Shown here: piece by piece, positions 36,801 through 51,800 of the stretch | Position numbering within the stretch: position 1 is the first letter of the stretch | Layout: each line of letters starts with the position of its first letter | Origin: Axinella damicornis | Lineage: Eukaryota > Porifera > Demospongiae > Axinellida > Axinellidae | DNA: 64,000 nucleotides | Direction: 5' to 3' | Assembly (NCBI GenBank): GCA_963931865.1 | Contig: OZ007509.1 | Coordinates: forward strand, 16,212,627 to 16,276,626 | Notes under the pieces: generated by a model | What the model was told of the DNA's origin: nothing | Seen by the model: only the letters and a program-made list of their open reading frames with translations | The model's database searches: none | Made by a program: the position numbers and the translations under genes

Positions 36801-39800
36801 GAGGGTTGTCCAGGGGGGAGAACTGCACTGACACTCGTGCGGAGGGGCTGTCCAGCAGACCGTCTGTGACAAGGATTTGGATGCTCCGGTCCGGGTTAGA
36901 TTCAGGATCACCGCTGTTGTCAAGGAAAGGGCTGTCAGTAGACAGGAACTGAACAGTCCTGAGGGTGTCACGGTAACTGGAGAGTGGAGCATCTCCTGTA
37001 AACGTCAGGATACCGCTGTTTGGATCATAAGAGCCAGTAATGCCAGGTTGAGTGGTGAAAGTCAGAGCGTCTGTTGGGAGGTTCGGGCTGACGAGGGTTA
37101 CTGTTGCTCCGGCCAAGTTGTCATTATCAACATCACGTACCGCCACATCAGGAGCAACTACGACACCTGCGGACCCCTCCACAAATTCCACATTGCCATC
37201 AAGATCTCCATTCATGGAAGTCAGGTAGACCTCTGGGGCATCGTTCACAGCAGTCAAACTGACGCTGGTGTTGGCTAGGGGAAGGTTAGTACGTCCCTCT
37301 GTGTCCACCACAAAGAAGGAGATATTCCTGACAAAGGACGTGGTCGGCCTGTCATTGGTATTCTCATAAGACAAGGTCTGAATCACTGGGATGAAGTCGG
37401 CAGGTATCCCCGGTCCCACAATGTCAACTCTGTGACCATCACTGGAGATGCCTACTGTGATGTAGGGAGAAGAGGATGAGGCAGAAAGTGTCTCATTGAC
37501 ATCCACGGGATTCAATAGCTCCACTGTAATTAGCTCAAAGGTTGGCGTCACAAAGTCCTCGATTACCCGGTCAAGTCGGACACTGGAGGACACGATCGCC
37601 ACAGCACCAGCATCTTCAGTGAACTCGGTCTGGAAGTTGATCCCAGCTTGGGGGATGGTCCCAACACCGTTCAGATCAATCACAGGGAGCTCATTGTCTG
37701 ACGATACCAACTTGATAAAACCAAAGGAGGTTCCAGTTATGTCTACTTCTCCCAATCTGAATTCCAGTTGCCGGTCGGGTTCAAAGGTCGGTGGGAAGAA
37801 CGTGTTCTCATAGGTGATTTCCCTCAATACTGTTACTGCATCATCTTCTGGGATGAGAGAACCAGTTGGGGCAAGGGTGATTTGGAGGTTGGTTTCCGTC
37901 GTGGCCTGAATGGAGGGAGGGAGGGTTGTTGGGAGGTGGAGCGCTTCAAAGCCACAACTGCAAAAGCTGAGCAGTTGGGTGGAAGTGAGAGCGGTCGGAT
38001 GGTAGTAGTAACCACTAAAGATGGCGTCAAGACGACCACTTGAAACTGGGTGCGGAACGGAATGTGCAATAAACATATCAATGAAGTCAGTTGGTCGCTG
38101 TACGGCACCATTGAGAGTGAGGGTCGCCAGGCGCTGGCAGTCAACATAGAACTCAGCCACTGGTGGGGACACACTTGACCTCACTACTAGTGAGAAGTGC
38201 CTTGTGACAAATGGGCCAGTTGGCCAAGTGAAGAACACTCCTCCTTCAATTGGGTCTGTAGCTTGCAGAGAGTAGGAGACAGAGTGTCGGGTTCTTGCTG
38301 CTCCATAGCGGTAGTAGAAATCAATTCTCCTCCGTCGAATCCACAAGGCTAGATCTCTCTCGACAGTTGTTGCACTAGGATCAGCAGTATTTGGGACAAG
38401 GAAAGCAAACCCTTCACGCCGTACGGTGGCTACAAACGAAAATGAGAAGTCGCCTTCACCAAAATTAGCTGGGAGATCGGACCTTGTGATCCTCCCAAAG
38501 CCATCATCTAGGATAGTATTCCCTCTCACCAGGTGTACAGCAGGACAGGATCCGGTACCCAGTGTGGTAGTGACAACAGCTCCAGGCACATTATTATCAC
38601 TCTGGAAGGTGGCCGCAGTGAAGATATCGACTGCTCCTGGGATCAAGCCAGCCTCCGTGAGCCGCACATCCTGGCACCTCCCAAGACACTGGTCATACGT
38701 CCTGCTTCCATCTGCTGGATTTGGAGTTAGTATGATGGTGAGCTGTGTGATCGAGGGGGCGGTGAGGTCCTGGTCAACGATCCGGATTGCAGGTCCAATG
38801 GACTGCGGTACGGGATTTTCCTGCACCACGTAGATTGCCTGGGTGAGTTGATCCACCTCACCAGCGTTGTCATTGAAGTCCAACAGGGTGAAGGAAACAG
38901 TGACATAGGTGATCTGGAGAGGGGAACCTGAGTCCTCGGCCGAGATGTTCAAGAGGTACTCCGACTGCACATCGGCATCCAGGAGGGACACCGACTGGAT
39001 CTGGCCCGAGCTGGGGTTGATGCTGAACAGGTTGTTGAAGTTCAGGAGACTGTATCTTGCAATCCGGTTATTGGCAGGTGAGATATCAACGTCAATGGCT
39101 TGTACAGTGAAGATGGTTCGTGGAGGAGTCTGCTCCTCTCGCTGGGGCGATGCTACGTAGGGTGTACCGATAAACATCGGAGCTACGTCATTGACATCCA
39201 GTACCGTGACCTGCACTTGAACTGTTGCTGATCGTGAGGGGTTCCCCATGTCCGAGGCTTCCACGGTCACGACATGGAGTACAAACTCCTCAGCATCGAG
39301 CCCCATGGGAGCATCAAGCTGACCAGTACCAGAATTTACTGTGAACACCCCCTGGGATGTGGTGTCCCGGGCAGAGCCACTGAATGGAGTGGAACTCACT
39401 TGGACAATGTCATAGGAGATCTCGCCAGCTAGGCCCAAGTCATTATCCGTTGCTACTAGGCGCACAACCGACACCGTCATTGGTGTCTCTTGAAATGAGA
39501 ACAGAAGAGATGCAGAATCGTTCACAAAGCGAGGATCAAAGTCGTTTGGTGCGGAAATTGTCACGTTCACACACACACGCTGGCTGAAGATCTTGAAGTC
39601 CTGCACCTGTACACAAATCACTCTTGGTGGGTCAACGGTGATGTTCGTGGCACGGTTGTTGTACCGGATCGCAGATATGGTTTCCAGAACGCGTTCTCTG
39701 TTGGCCCCTACTCCTCGGAAGGTGACGTTATAAAGGATCTCCCCATTGGCAGTGAGGATGGGCCCAATGGACGTGGTCTCCACGGGAAGCTCACGAGCAA

Positions 39801-42800
39801 ATTCAATAATCTCGTTCACACGGCCGTCTTGGTCATTTGTAATATAGATGAAAAGCTCATTGAAGAACATATCATCGGAATCATCCAGAGAGATGGAGTC
39901 AGGATCAATGATTGGGGTGGGTACTCCTCTAATCGAGACATTGTTCAGTTGCTCAATCTGAAGAACGGGCCGGTCATTCACCTGCACAATCTCAATGGTG
40001 GTTGTAGTAGTTTGGGAGGAGGCTTGGGGGAGAGACGTCCCAGGAACTCCCTGATCTGTGGCCTCAAATGTCACTCTGCGGTCGCCACCAGCTGGCTCAT
40101 CTTGTGTGTTGCAGTAGACTATCCGGGAGAGGCCTGCCTCGTAGTTCTCAGGTGAGGGAGCCGTGAGTACCATGAAGATACGATAGGGGGGGATGAGGAA
40201 AGTGTTTACAGGGTAATCAGCTACATCTCCCAGGACGGTGATGCGTTCCGTGAGAGGGTTGACATTGGTGGTGGCCAGTGTTACACGAACCACCTGGATC
40301 CGGTCTGAGTCCACGTCCACCAACTGGATATCGGGGCTCGTAATTGGTACGCAGTCGCCATCTTCTATGAACTGGGTCTGGAAGTCTGCGATGCCTGGTC
40401 CACCCAAAGATAGCTCCGGTGGGTCGTTATACTGCTGGATCGTAATGAACACAAACGCTGCATTACTCATAGCACCGCCATTATCCTGGGCTTGCACTGA
40501 CACCGTCCTGGTTTGGCCCACGTCGGGGTTCCCATTTGTGTTTGAGTACTCCACGCGTCGCAGCACTTCCAGCCAATCAGCAAAGCTGTACGTTCCCTGA
40601 ATGAGGTGGTGACAAACAAGTGAATATATCACACAGTGGCCTTGTACATAGGCTTTCAATCCTAGCCTCTTTCCCAGGTGCTCAGTACGGGGAGAGGAGT
40701 TCTTCTCCCCGTACCGAGCGCCAGAGAATGAGGCTATTTCCATCCCAGATTTGTCTCATATATGTACGTAGCTTTGGAGAAAATTCAGAAGAAGGATTTC
40801 ACGCCATGTGGTGTCACCGTGAAGTTATATCTACTGGATGAATAGGTAGAGGTAACGATGCCATGGAAACACTTGTAGTTCGTGTTATTGACAGCACGCG
40901 AGTTGGAGAACCAGAAAGATAGGCAAAGACTGAGACGACTTGGTTATCCAGGAGGGCACACAGAGCTAACAAGGCTTCCAGTAACATCACGGTGGCACCA
41001 CGATGTGTGAAATCCTCCAAGGTTTTCTTTCTGAGTTTTCTCCAAAACTGTGAGACAAAATCTGGGAAGGAATGCCTAGGTACGATGCTAGGATCACAAT
41101 ATATGCTATGCATGCATCATACAAATTAATATTGACACACTGATATGCTGCTGCTAGGTACGTACAATGCTAGTATCACAAACACATCATGCATGCATCA
41201 TACGAATTAATATTGACACACTGATATGCTGCTGCTAGGTACGTACAATGCTAGTATCACAAACACATCATGCATGCATCATGCACAAAAATCATATAAA
41301 ATGCAGTGTTTAATATTGCCACACTGATTACACTGCTGCTAAATTATGCTAAGCATTCATGCAAGTGACATTAAAGTGGCAACGCCTTCTTCATTTATTT
41401 TATAACTCTACCTGGATGGTCAGAGTGGCAGTGGATGAATCAAAGCTCCAGGTGATGGTTATTCCAAGATCAGAATCATCCACACTCAGGGTCTCAGCAG
41501 CTCCATCCGGCCTGGCAGTGATGACAAACCTAGCCATTGAGAGCATGCTGCTGTCAGGGTCGGTGATCGTCTGAGTGGTGCCTTGGATCAAACGAACTCT
41601 ACCCAGGCGCTCGGGATAGGTCACGCTGACGTCAGCACTAGGACTAGCAGTGTTAAGGTCCAGGAAAGGTGGATCATTGGTCGGGACAACAGTGACTGTA
41701 GTGACTGCTGGTGGGGCTGCCGTGTGTAAACGTCCCGAGTCTTGCACCCTCACGAATCGCACCAATCTGTCCACAACAGCTGGCTCCTGTTGTAGGTTTC
41801 TGTACTGGACAGCTCTCAGGGCATCGAGGAATTGTCCCGGGAAACGTTCAACTGCAAGGTCGTCAGATTGTATATCTACGTGTGTGTTGCCCTGGGAGAG
41901 TGTCAGAGTAAATCCTGCCACGGGACCACTCAAGAACAGAATTTCGGCTCCAATTTGTGGATTAACAAGTTCTATTTCAATCCTGGCCACAGTGGAAAAG
42001 CCACTGTCCCTGTCGTAGAGGACGGCATCTTCTCCAATGATCTGGGTGCCAGTTGAGAGTTCATTGAATGTGGTGGCATAGTCTATACCAGGTGCTGTGA
42101 GGCCATTCAGGTCCAGCACCGGCGGCTGGTCGTTGATAAGGATGGGGGAGAGGGTAACGACAGAGTTGGCATCAGAAGGACCAATGGAATCAGATACAGT
42201 GATAAACACTCCTCTGTCCAGTGGGTGTGGCTCATCAAGCACATTCCTGTAGAGCACCGTCATGAGGGCATCTTGAAGCACAGAGAGGGAGGCATTCATA
42301 TCATTCCCAGTGTACTCCAGCTCAATGGAGCGGGTTCGGAGGTCGATACTTGCTGTCACATTGGGAGTTGGGGAGGAGATTTCAAACGATTCACCACAAG
42401 TGAACGTGCAACAGATGTTGCTCCGACTGAGAGTAAAACTGCAAAAATACAATTCAGCGTAGAAGCCACTTGCTAGCCGATCTCCGATGAAGAACGAGCC
42501 ACTAGCAAAGTTGGTGTCAAGACGGTCTGCGGTGTCTGCACGGCCAACTTCAGAGCAGTCAAAGTAGAGGATCAGTGTGTTGTTGTCCCTGACGATGGCC
42601 ACCTGGTGCCACTCTCCATCATGGACACTGAGTGGAGAAGTACGCAGGAGGGTCTCCGTCACCGTTGCACTTGGGGTACGGAAGATTGAAAGAGTGCCGT
42701 CGCTGTTTGCCTGCACTCCAAGGAGAATGTTGGTACCGCTAGCAACCTGGAAAATGCCACCTGATGTACCGGGGGTGGTCAGACGCACCCAAATACTAGC

Positions 42801-45800
42801 AGTGAAGCTCAAGAATTCACTCCCACTCAGAAGAACACTACTCCTAGCAAGACTGCTCCGATCCGGGAGATCTAAAATCCCGTTCTGCAGGGTCCCTCTG
42901 CCTGAAATTGTGATATCTTCTTCAGCTACCAGGAACCGGCAGCCCCCAATGCCACAGAGGTCATACGCATTGTTATCGTAGAGGACAGAGTAGTTTGCAT
43001 GGTCACAGAACCCACCGCTGATGGGGTAGTACTCCATGGCCGTTGGAGAGGGGTGGAGGGAGATGGACACCCTGGAGAGAGGGAAGAGGGAGACATCGTC
43101 CTCGTCCACGATGGTGAGACTCTGGCCAATGAATGCCCCAGAACCTTGTTCCACAAACGTGACACGGGATTGGGATGGTTCCACACGTGGGCGTACATCG
43201 TTGACGTCCAGGACCTGGATAAAGACTTCGGCAAGGGCACTAGCACCTGCAGTGTCGGTAGCCACAACCGAGAAGGCATGGTGGATAGAGACCTCGTAAT
43301 CCAGGGGGGTATTGGTTGTCATGAGTGCACCAGACACCTGGACAATCTGGAAGAGGGTCTGCGGAGGGGAGAGGGAGAGCACCACACCCTCTTGTGGCGT
43401 ATCAGGGTCACTGTAGTTCACATAAAGAACCACGCTATCAGTGGGGAAGTTCTCGGCAATGGCACGCATGTATACTCTGGGCTCAAACACAGGGGGCAGG
43501 TCATCCACGTTGACCACTGTAATGTTGATAAAGCCTGGCTCACTGCAGCGACGAGGAATACCTCCATCGCACGCCTCATAGGTGAATGTGAAGTTCATAT
43601 CTGTCTCAAAATCAATTGCATTGGAATTAGCAACCCTGAAGTTGCCATCAGAGTCAAACGAAAAGTAGCTGTCTCCGACTCCAGAGTGGTTGTAGGTGAG
43701 CAGACCGTTCAAGCCCATGTCAAAGTCGATGCCTACTGCAGTACCAACGACACTTCCATTGGGTGCATCCTCAGGTAGCTCAGCTATGATGTCGGGTGGG
43801 GAGAGGCGCGGGGGATTATCATTTTGGTCTACGAGGACCACACGTACCACAGTAGTGTCGTCAATCATACCAGTCATGTTGACTCGACTGACGGTCACGG
43901 TGAGTTCAAACTGAGACGAGTCCTCAAAGTCAAAGTAGTCTCTGGGAGTGAAGAGCGTGCCATTGTCACCCTCGCTCACAATCCTGAAGCCAGTATCGTA
44001 TGGAGTCACAGTCATGATCGAGTAAACAAACTCATCATTTAAAGGGTTGTTGTCGCGATCCCTGGCTTGCAGCGGTGGGACAATTTCAAAATTGAGGTTG
44101 TTTTCGGGAATGGTGAAGGTGTAGAGCCGTTCAGGGAACAGTGGTACAGAGCTGACAATAAAGAAGGTGTACACTTGCTGGGTTACCTGTACTGGGATGC
44201 CACGGTCACTGATGTTAACAACCAGGGTCACACTCTCCACTACAGAGGAGGTTAGGAACACATCTTGATTGAGTATGATCACACCTGTTGTTGCATTGAT
44301 CAAAAATGTGTCAGAGTCATCTCCAATCGCAAAGACAATCTCAGCATTGTCACCAGCATCAGCGTCCACAGCCGACGCCATCAGAACAAAATCGCCAACA
44401 ACTGCTCCGTCCAGAATTTCCGCTCTGAAGGGAGGGAGAGCCATGGGGGTATTGTCATTGATGTCTAACAGCACAATAACAATGGATACGGTCAGATTGC
44501 GCTGCGGGTCTCCGTCATCCCTGGCGGTGACCATGATCAGGATGGTCGGTGAGCCTCCCGTGATAGGATCACGGTCAAGTGGGTTTACGTTCCTCAGGAC
44601 ACCATCACTATTGATCTCAAACCGCGGGTCATTGACGGTGAAATTCAAGAGGGCGTTGGTTCCGTTGTCAGCATCCTGGAAAATCAGTACCACTTCAAAG
44701 AGTAAGTCCTCCATGAAGACATAGGAGTCGTTGCCAAGGTACACAGGGTCATTATCGTTGATATCCACCAGGAAGATGGCGAGGGTTTGGTTTGAAGAGA
44801 GGTCTCCATCTGAAACCTGCACGATGACCGTGTACGAGGGCTGGGTCTCTCGGTCCAGAGCTACGGTTGTCTCAACTGTACCCGTGTTGGTGTCGATGCG
44901 GAATGCACCGCCAGCATCGTCGAGCAGATCAAAGGTGAAGGTGTTGTGGGGGTGTGCATCAATGTCAACTGCAGTCACGTTAATCACAAACGCATCGGCC
45001 TGCTCCTCAACCACGTACGCAACGTTGGACGATGTTATCACCGGAGTGTGGTCATTCTCATTGACCACATTGACCGTGATGGTTGCCACATCTGAAAGCA
45101 CCTCACTGCCACTGTCTGTGACGTTCACATCAAACGTGTACTGCTGGATATTCTCAAAGTTCAGGGCAATACACACCTCAATACAACCTGTAGTCCCATT
45201 CACAGCAAATGGAACATCCGCAGTGCACTGGGTGCCCACAACAGTATAGCTCAAGACAGCGTTTTGACCCGAGTCTTCATCAGTGGCATTGATACAACCC
45301 ACCACGTCCCCAATTGACGCTGTTTCCACGACAGAGAACTCCGTCGGTGGGTTGATGACTGGAGCGTTGTCATTGATGTCCATGATCATGATCAAAAGGG
45401 GGCACACGGTGCACATTCTTGGGAAGCCACTGTCGCAGATGGTGACGTTGAAATCGTAAGAACGGATCTGCTCAAAATCAAGGGAGATGCAGATTGAAAT
45501 GAAGCCATTGTCAGGGTCGATTCTGAACGGGAGGTCAAAGGAGCACAGCGGATCCCCACTTCCACTTCCACTCTCCCCCTCACCAATGAAGAACATGAGC
45601 CCGTCCTGGCCATTGAGACCAGAGTCAATGTCATTGGACATGACCCTCCGAAGCTGCATGGACACCTCAGAATCTTCCGGCAAAATGAAGGCAGCAGGCC
45701 CGACACACTCAGGAGCATTGTCGTTGATGTCCAGTACACCCACTGTGAGTGTGAGGTTGGCAAACTGGGTTTCGTCGTCAGCTGCAGCTGGTTCATTGAT

Positions 45801-48800
45801 GGCTTGCACGGTGAGGACGTACTCACGTACAGAGCTGGGTGGGTCATAGTCAATGGAGTTGCTATCCAGGACCACGACATCACTGCCGCTGATCGTAAAG
45901 GGCAATCCAGGTTCCAGAATGACATAGCGTACCTCAGAGTTGGGGGGTGTGTCCGTGTCACTCGTACCAAGGGAGTACACAACCAGACCCACAGCAGAGT
46001 GCTCGTTGATTGTCACATTAACAGCATCAGCATCAAACGCTGGTGGCTGGTCGTTGCGATCCACAATATTTATAGTGATGACCACATCAACGATGAATGT
46101 CTCATCGTCTGCAAAGCGTGACGGGTTGGTGCCCCTCAGGTGCAGAATATAGGTGCGAGTGGAACCTTCATAGTCTAGCACCTCTGCACCGGTGTAGTAA
46201 GCCTCGTTATCATTCCTGAGTGCAAACGGAGATGAGGTGTTGACAAACTCGTACGTGATGACAGAGTTCAGAGGTGAATCTGCGTCGGTGGAGGTCACTA
46301 CAAGGACAGTTTCCCCAGCAGGTGTGTTCTCATTGAGGTCCACTACAAATGGATCCTCGGTATAGACTGGGGCGTTGTCGTTCAAATCGATCACGTCAAC
46401 TCGGACAGAAACATTAGAGCAGAGGACAGGTGTGCCGCGATCACACACAATGACAGGAAAATCGTAGAGGGGGAAGAGTTCGTAGTCCAGCATCTCGCAG
46501 GTCGTGATGCAACCAGTGGTGGCATTGATCTGAAAGGGAGTTCCAAGGGAGCAGGAAATGGGGCTAGCAGGATCTCCTATAGAATATGACAATACAGCAT
46601 TGTCCCCACTGTCAACGTCAGTGGCATTGATACACCCGACAGAAGACTCTGCAGGTCTATTTTCACGGATTTCAAACCTGAATGGTGCAAATATCTCGGG
46701 AGCATTATCGTTCTCATCCGTGATGGTGATGGTGACTGTCGTGTTGGCAGATTGTGTCTCATCAGATACATCAGCTGGTGCGTTGCTAGCCAGTACCTCA
46801 ATGGTATACTCCCGCGGCCCAGTCTCGTAGTCCACCAACGCCGGTGTCTGCACAAACACATCAGCAGAAGAAGACGTGGAGTTCCTGATACCAAAGGGTG
46901 TCCCAGGAGTGACGATTGTGAACAGGGTAATGGAATTGGCTGGGGAATCATCATCCGTGATCTCCAGTCGTGCGACGAAGAGGGCTAAGAGAGAGGAGTC
47001 TGTCTCAGGGATTGTGGCAGTGTATGGAGCTTGGACAAAAACAGGTGGGTTGTCATTACGATCTGTAACATTGACTCTGACTGAGGTGGATGCACACATC
47101 GGTACAGGAGCATTGTCACACACTTCAAGTGACAGGGTATAGAAGGTCCTCATCTCATAGTCCAGGGAGAGGCAGGTCCTGAGGGTGGCTGTGGTATCTG
47201 AGACCTTCTCAATCTGGAAGGGCAGGTCTTCAGAGCAGAGGCCACTTCCATTGAAGCTAATGGAGAAGAAGAGCTCGCCGTTCAGACCCGAGTCTTCATC
47301 TGTGGCAGTGACATTTCCAACAAAGGCGTTCACAAGCTCATTCTCCGGATGAGCAAAGGAGTATTCCACTTCTCCCAGTACAGGCGGGTGGTCATTGGAG
47401 TCCACAATGGTCACACTGTAATCCTGCTCTACAGAGTAGACTACAGGTGGTCCCACGGTGTCCAGACGTCCGATGTCCACCACACGAACAGTGAATGGGT
47501 ACAGTCTTCTCTGTGTTTCAAAATCAACACTCTCACAGAAGAAGAGCGCTCCTGTGCTGGCGTCAATCTGTATGGGTAGGTATGCGGGATCGGAGGGCCC
47601 CGGCGTGAGGTAGCAACCTGGGGTTGCTGGAGGGTCTTCGGGAACAATGATATAGTATATCCGAGTGCCATTGATGTCTGGATCGATCACACTGACATTA
47701 CCAATCACTTCTCCTGTCTGCGTCATCAGCTCTGTAACACGAAAGCTGTAAGGTGGCGCAAATACAGGGGCAGTATCATCAATATCATAAATAGGGATGT
47801 TGATTGTGGCAGTATCGTTGCGTACAGTTCCATCAATATCTGCACCATCCAGGACAAGAACTTGCAGGGAATAGAAACTTCTCTCCTCACGGTCAATCCT
47901 CCCGTTGATGGTCAGCACTCCAGTGAGGCTATCAACCTCAAAAGGTACACCTGGAGTCTCCAGCACAAAAGTAAGGACGCCATTCACTCCCCCATCACTG
48001 TCAGTGGTGTTCAAGCCGAAATCGAACACCACAATCCCAGAGCAGTTGCTACCAAAGCCCCTGCCGCAATGTTCCTCGTGGTACCCAGCATGATTAACCA
48101 CCTCCTCTGCAAGCACAGGAGCAAACTCATTGATCAGCACTAGCAAGATGGTCACGTTCTCGAAGGCCCCTTGTGTCTGGTCGCCGGTAGACCCAGGTGG
48201 GTTGGTCGCTACCAGTTGGAATTCGAATACCTCTTCCATCTCTATTGAAGTCAGCTGGGAGGAGTCACAGACCTGGATGGTCATCCCAACGAGGCAGAAT
48301 GGAGACCCTGCAGCGCCCACCAAAGAGAAAGTGACAGCACTATTGACCGCAGAGTCCGCATCAGTGGTACTGAACGTTAGCACAACGTAGTCATTGGCTG
48401 AGGTCTCACGCACCGACACACTGTAAGGAGTACCCTGGAACATGGGGGGATTGTCGTTGCGATCCAGTATGTCAACCATGACCTGCGCTGTGCCTGTCAT
48501 TGAGGGCATCCCTTGGCTAGGGCTGTCCACAGCTTGGACAGTAAAGCTGAACGTTTGGTTCAGTTCATAGTTGATGTTACTGCTCACAACAATGTCTCCG
48601 TCAGATTGAACCTGGAAGGGGAGGTCTGCCGGTGCAGAGGAGTGGAGAGAATAGACCACACCAGCGTTCATGGCGTCATTGTCTCTGGCGACAAGAGTGA
48701 AAACGGTCAACCCGCTGGCAGAGTTTTCAGCCACAGAGAAGTTGTAAGGAGCGTCCACAAACATGGGTCTCAATTCGTTCACATCCCTGACAGAGATGGT

Positions 48801-51800
48801 CACATTGATGAAAGCAGAGGACGGGGGGAAGAGAGTGCGAATGCTGAAGGCCTCTACGAGTACTTGGTACCCAGTGCTCCTCTCAGAGTCCAGCAAGGAA
48901 TTGACGAAGATTTCACCGGTTACACCATTAACGCGGAAGGGAGGAGTTACTTCAACTGGAGGAGGGTCAACTAGCGGCTCGATCTCCAGAATCCTATAGC
49001 GTACAAATGTTGAGGTTCCATCACCACCAACCTCGAATGCTACCACCATTCCAATCCTTGAATTCACAGGTTCACTCTCCAAGATACTGATGTCAACAGT
49101 ACTCATTGCTAGGTCAAATGCAAGGTTAGTAGGTGGCGGGGTGATCACATAGACATTGATAATGGTGTGAGTCGAGAGGTAGATTTGTCCCCTGTCTGTG
49201 ATGATCATTACAAGCAGATAGTAGTCGTCCAGTGAAACATTCAGGGGTACACGAGTGGTCACAACACCGTTGGTATCTACCTGGAACCTCTCAGCCCCAA
49301 TTCCAAGAAGCAGATAGGTGAGCTCCGCATTAGTACCCTCGTCAGCATCTGTAGCTACTACATCCACTACGCGTACACCTGCCATTCCCTCAGTGACGTT
49401 GACAGTGTAGGAATCTGCTGTTACCGGATGGTTGTCGTTCACATCTAGCACGCCAGCAATGATCTCTGCTGTGGCAGTAGTGTCATTATCCGCACCAACA
49501 AACTTGGCAGATATGGTAAGGTTGTACTGGGTAATCATCTCACGATCGAGCTGGTTGATTAGAAAGATTTCTCCCAAATTGTTGATCCTGAACACATTGC
49601 CAATGTTCCCAGAGGTGATCATAAATTCAACAGACCCTGGAGTGGGTGTGGTCCCATCCAGCCTCACCACAGTCACGGTGTACAACACAAAGGTACGTCC
49701 AGGCCTCTCATCCTCCCAAACAGTGAAGGCCACATTGGGGGGACGGGGGACTACAATAACCGGCGTGTCCAGGTTATTGATCCTGATTCTGGTGATGGCC
49801 TGCGGGTTGACGCTCTCCCCATCGAAGGCAGTGACGTTAATCAGTCGGATCTGGTTGATCAGTCCTCCCCTCAGTAGGTTGTACTCGTATCCCAGGTAGC
49901 CGAGTAGTGCTTCATACCGTACCGTGGAGGCATTGACGAGGTACTGAAACCGGTATCCCTTCCTCCCAGTGCCACTGCAGAAGATGGTCACACGCAGGTC
50001 AGAGCAGAGGTCATCCGGAGAGTTGCAGGAGTCAAATAGTGTGTCATCACAGCGGAATCCAGTGATCATGCGACTCTGTCCGGTGTTCACACACCCTCGT
50101 GGGTCAAGAGTTGATCTGAGGGTGTCATTGGTGGGAATGCAAGGATAGCGGATGATGTCATTCTCCACAGTTGTGGAGATAACAAACTCAGTCTGGAGGT
50201 AGGCAAGTGTTGGACTGTCAACGTCAATCAGCGTGTAGCCAGCATACGATGACTCATTCAGTACAACGCCATGCAGGATGGTACCATCATCGAAGGGTGC
50301 TTCTCCATCAGCTTCACCAATGGGAGCTAACGTTGTGATGTTCCGTGCCCTACTTGCATCAAAGATGCTGACAATGTGTTGCACACTTCCACCCTGGAAG
50401 TAGACGGTGGAGTAATCACGACCAGATAGACCCAGATCTAGGTCTGCAAAGGGAGGAGCGTTGAACTGCCTTACTGTCACCGTAGCAACAGCAATATTGC
50501 TGACACTGTTTCTGGCATCAGCAGCAACAATATTGATGGTACATGTCCCAGTGGAGGCTGTATCCGGACTAGAGAAAGTCACTCCTCTGAGGACGTTCCG
50601 AAACACGATCGCTTCACGGCAGTCAGTGAGGGTCGTTGAGAGAGAATAGAGTACTCCCCCTCCCACGTCAGTTGTTTCAATCACAATATCAGCAAATGCA
50701 CTCCCAAAGTTGATGCTGGTTGCGAGGCAAGTGGTGTCAGAGCCAACCATAGTGACGTTAATGTTGCATATGTTGTCACGATCAGGGTCACTCAGGAAGG
50801 CATTGGGAAAGAGCGGCAGAGGGGCCGTAGTGAGAGTGTAAGTTCCAACAACGTTGGTGCCGGCCGCATTTCCATTCAGGTCAAGTTCGGGTGGGTTCAG
50901 CTCACCAGTAAACGCTATCCGAGCCACAGCAGGCAGGCTGGTGCTGTTACCATCGAAGACAGTGACTGATATCTGCCTGCGGTTTTCTGTTGGAGGATTC
51001 TTTGAGTTCAAGTAGGAGATGTCATTAAGAATGGCAGTGTAAGCAGCTACTGGAGCCACGCCTGTTATTCTGAGCTCTCCAGAGGCTACAACGTACACTC
51101 CAGTCAAGCCAAAGTTAGAAAGCAAGAGAGGATCGCTTATACCAATCGATTCAAAGAATGGGTCGCTCCGGGGTGACACCAGGTTTCCAAAGGCATCAAC
51201 CTCCGTCAGGGTGAACAGCATCTCTTCCAGGTTATCATCATCAGGGTCGGTGATGCTGGCACTCGAAGAGTCCTGGATGATCGACACAGAGCCAGTACCC
51301 AGGAGAAATTCAACAGAGCTGTCAGAGGTAGAGGGGTTGGCAACATCCAGGTCAATGAAGGGTGGGTCGTTGACTGCCACAACAGTGAGAGTTGTTCTGG
51401 AGGACCGGGGATCCAGGCCACCATCGAAGATGGTGAAGTTGACCACCCTCTCTGTAGCAGTGGGATTATCGGTGAGGAGGTTGCGGTACCTCAGGCCCTG
51501 GGTGAGGTCGTTCTCAAGTGAGCTGGAACTTCCATTAACTTCTAGAGAGCAGGTGGACGAGTTGTATGCCTGAACGACAGAGGAGCCGGGGAAAAGGGAC
51601 ACAAATTCTAGAACGTCTTCGGCAGAAATACATCCCGATGAGATTTCGATTCTGATCCTGTACATGCTAGACTCCAGCCCATCCAGGTCGACTATCATCA
51701 CAGAACCGGTGAGGGCAACCCTCACTGCTCCCTCCATAAAGGTGGTCGCAAAGTCCTCACTAGTTGGAAAGTCCAGGAAGATCTCAGGGGAGTTGTCATT

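Noticed and set aside
36230..36952. Plus-strand open frames inside the giant exons (also near 42999, 44731, 62464 and others)
   Set aside because: Antisense shadows of long minus-strand coding exons. No family resemblance and no independent splice or start signals.
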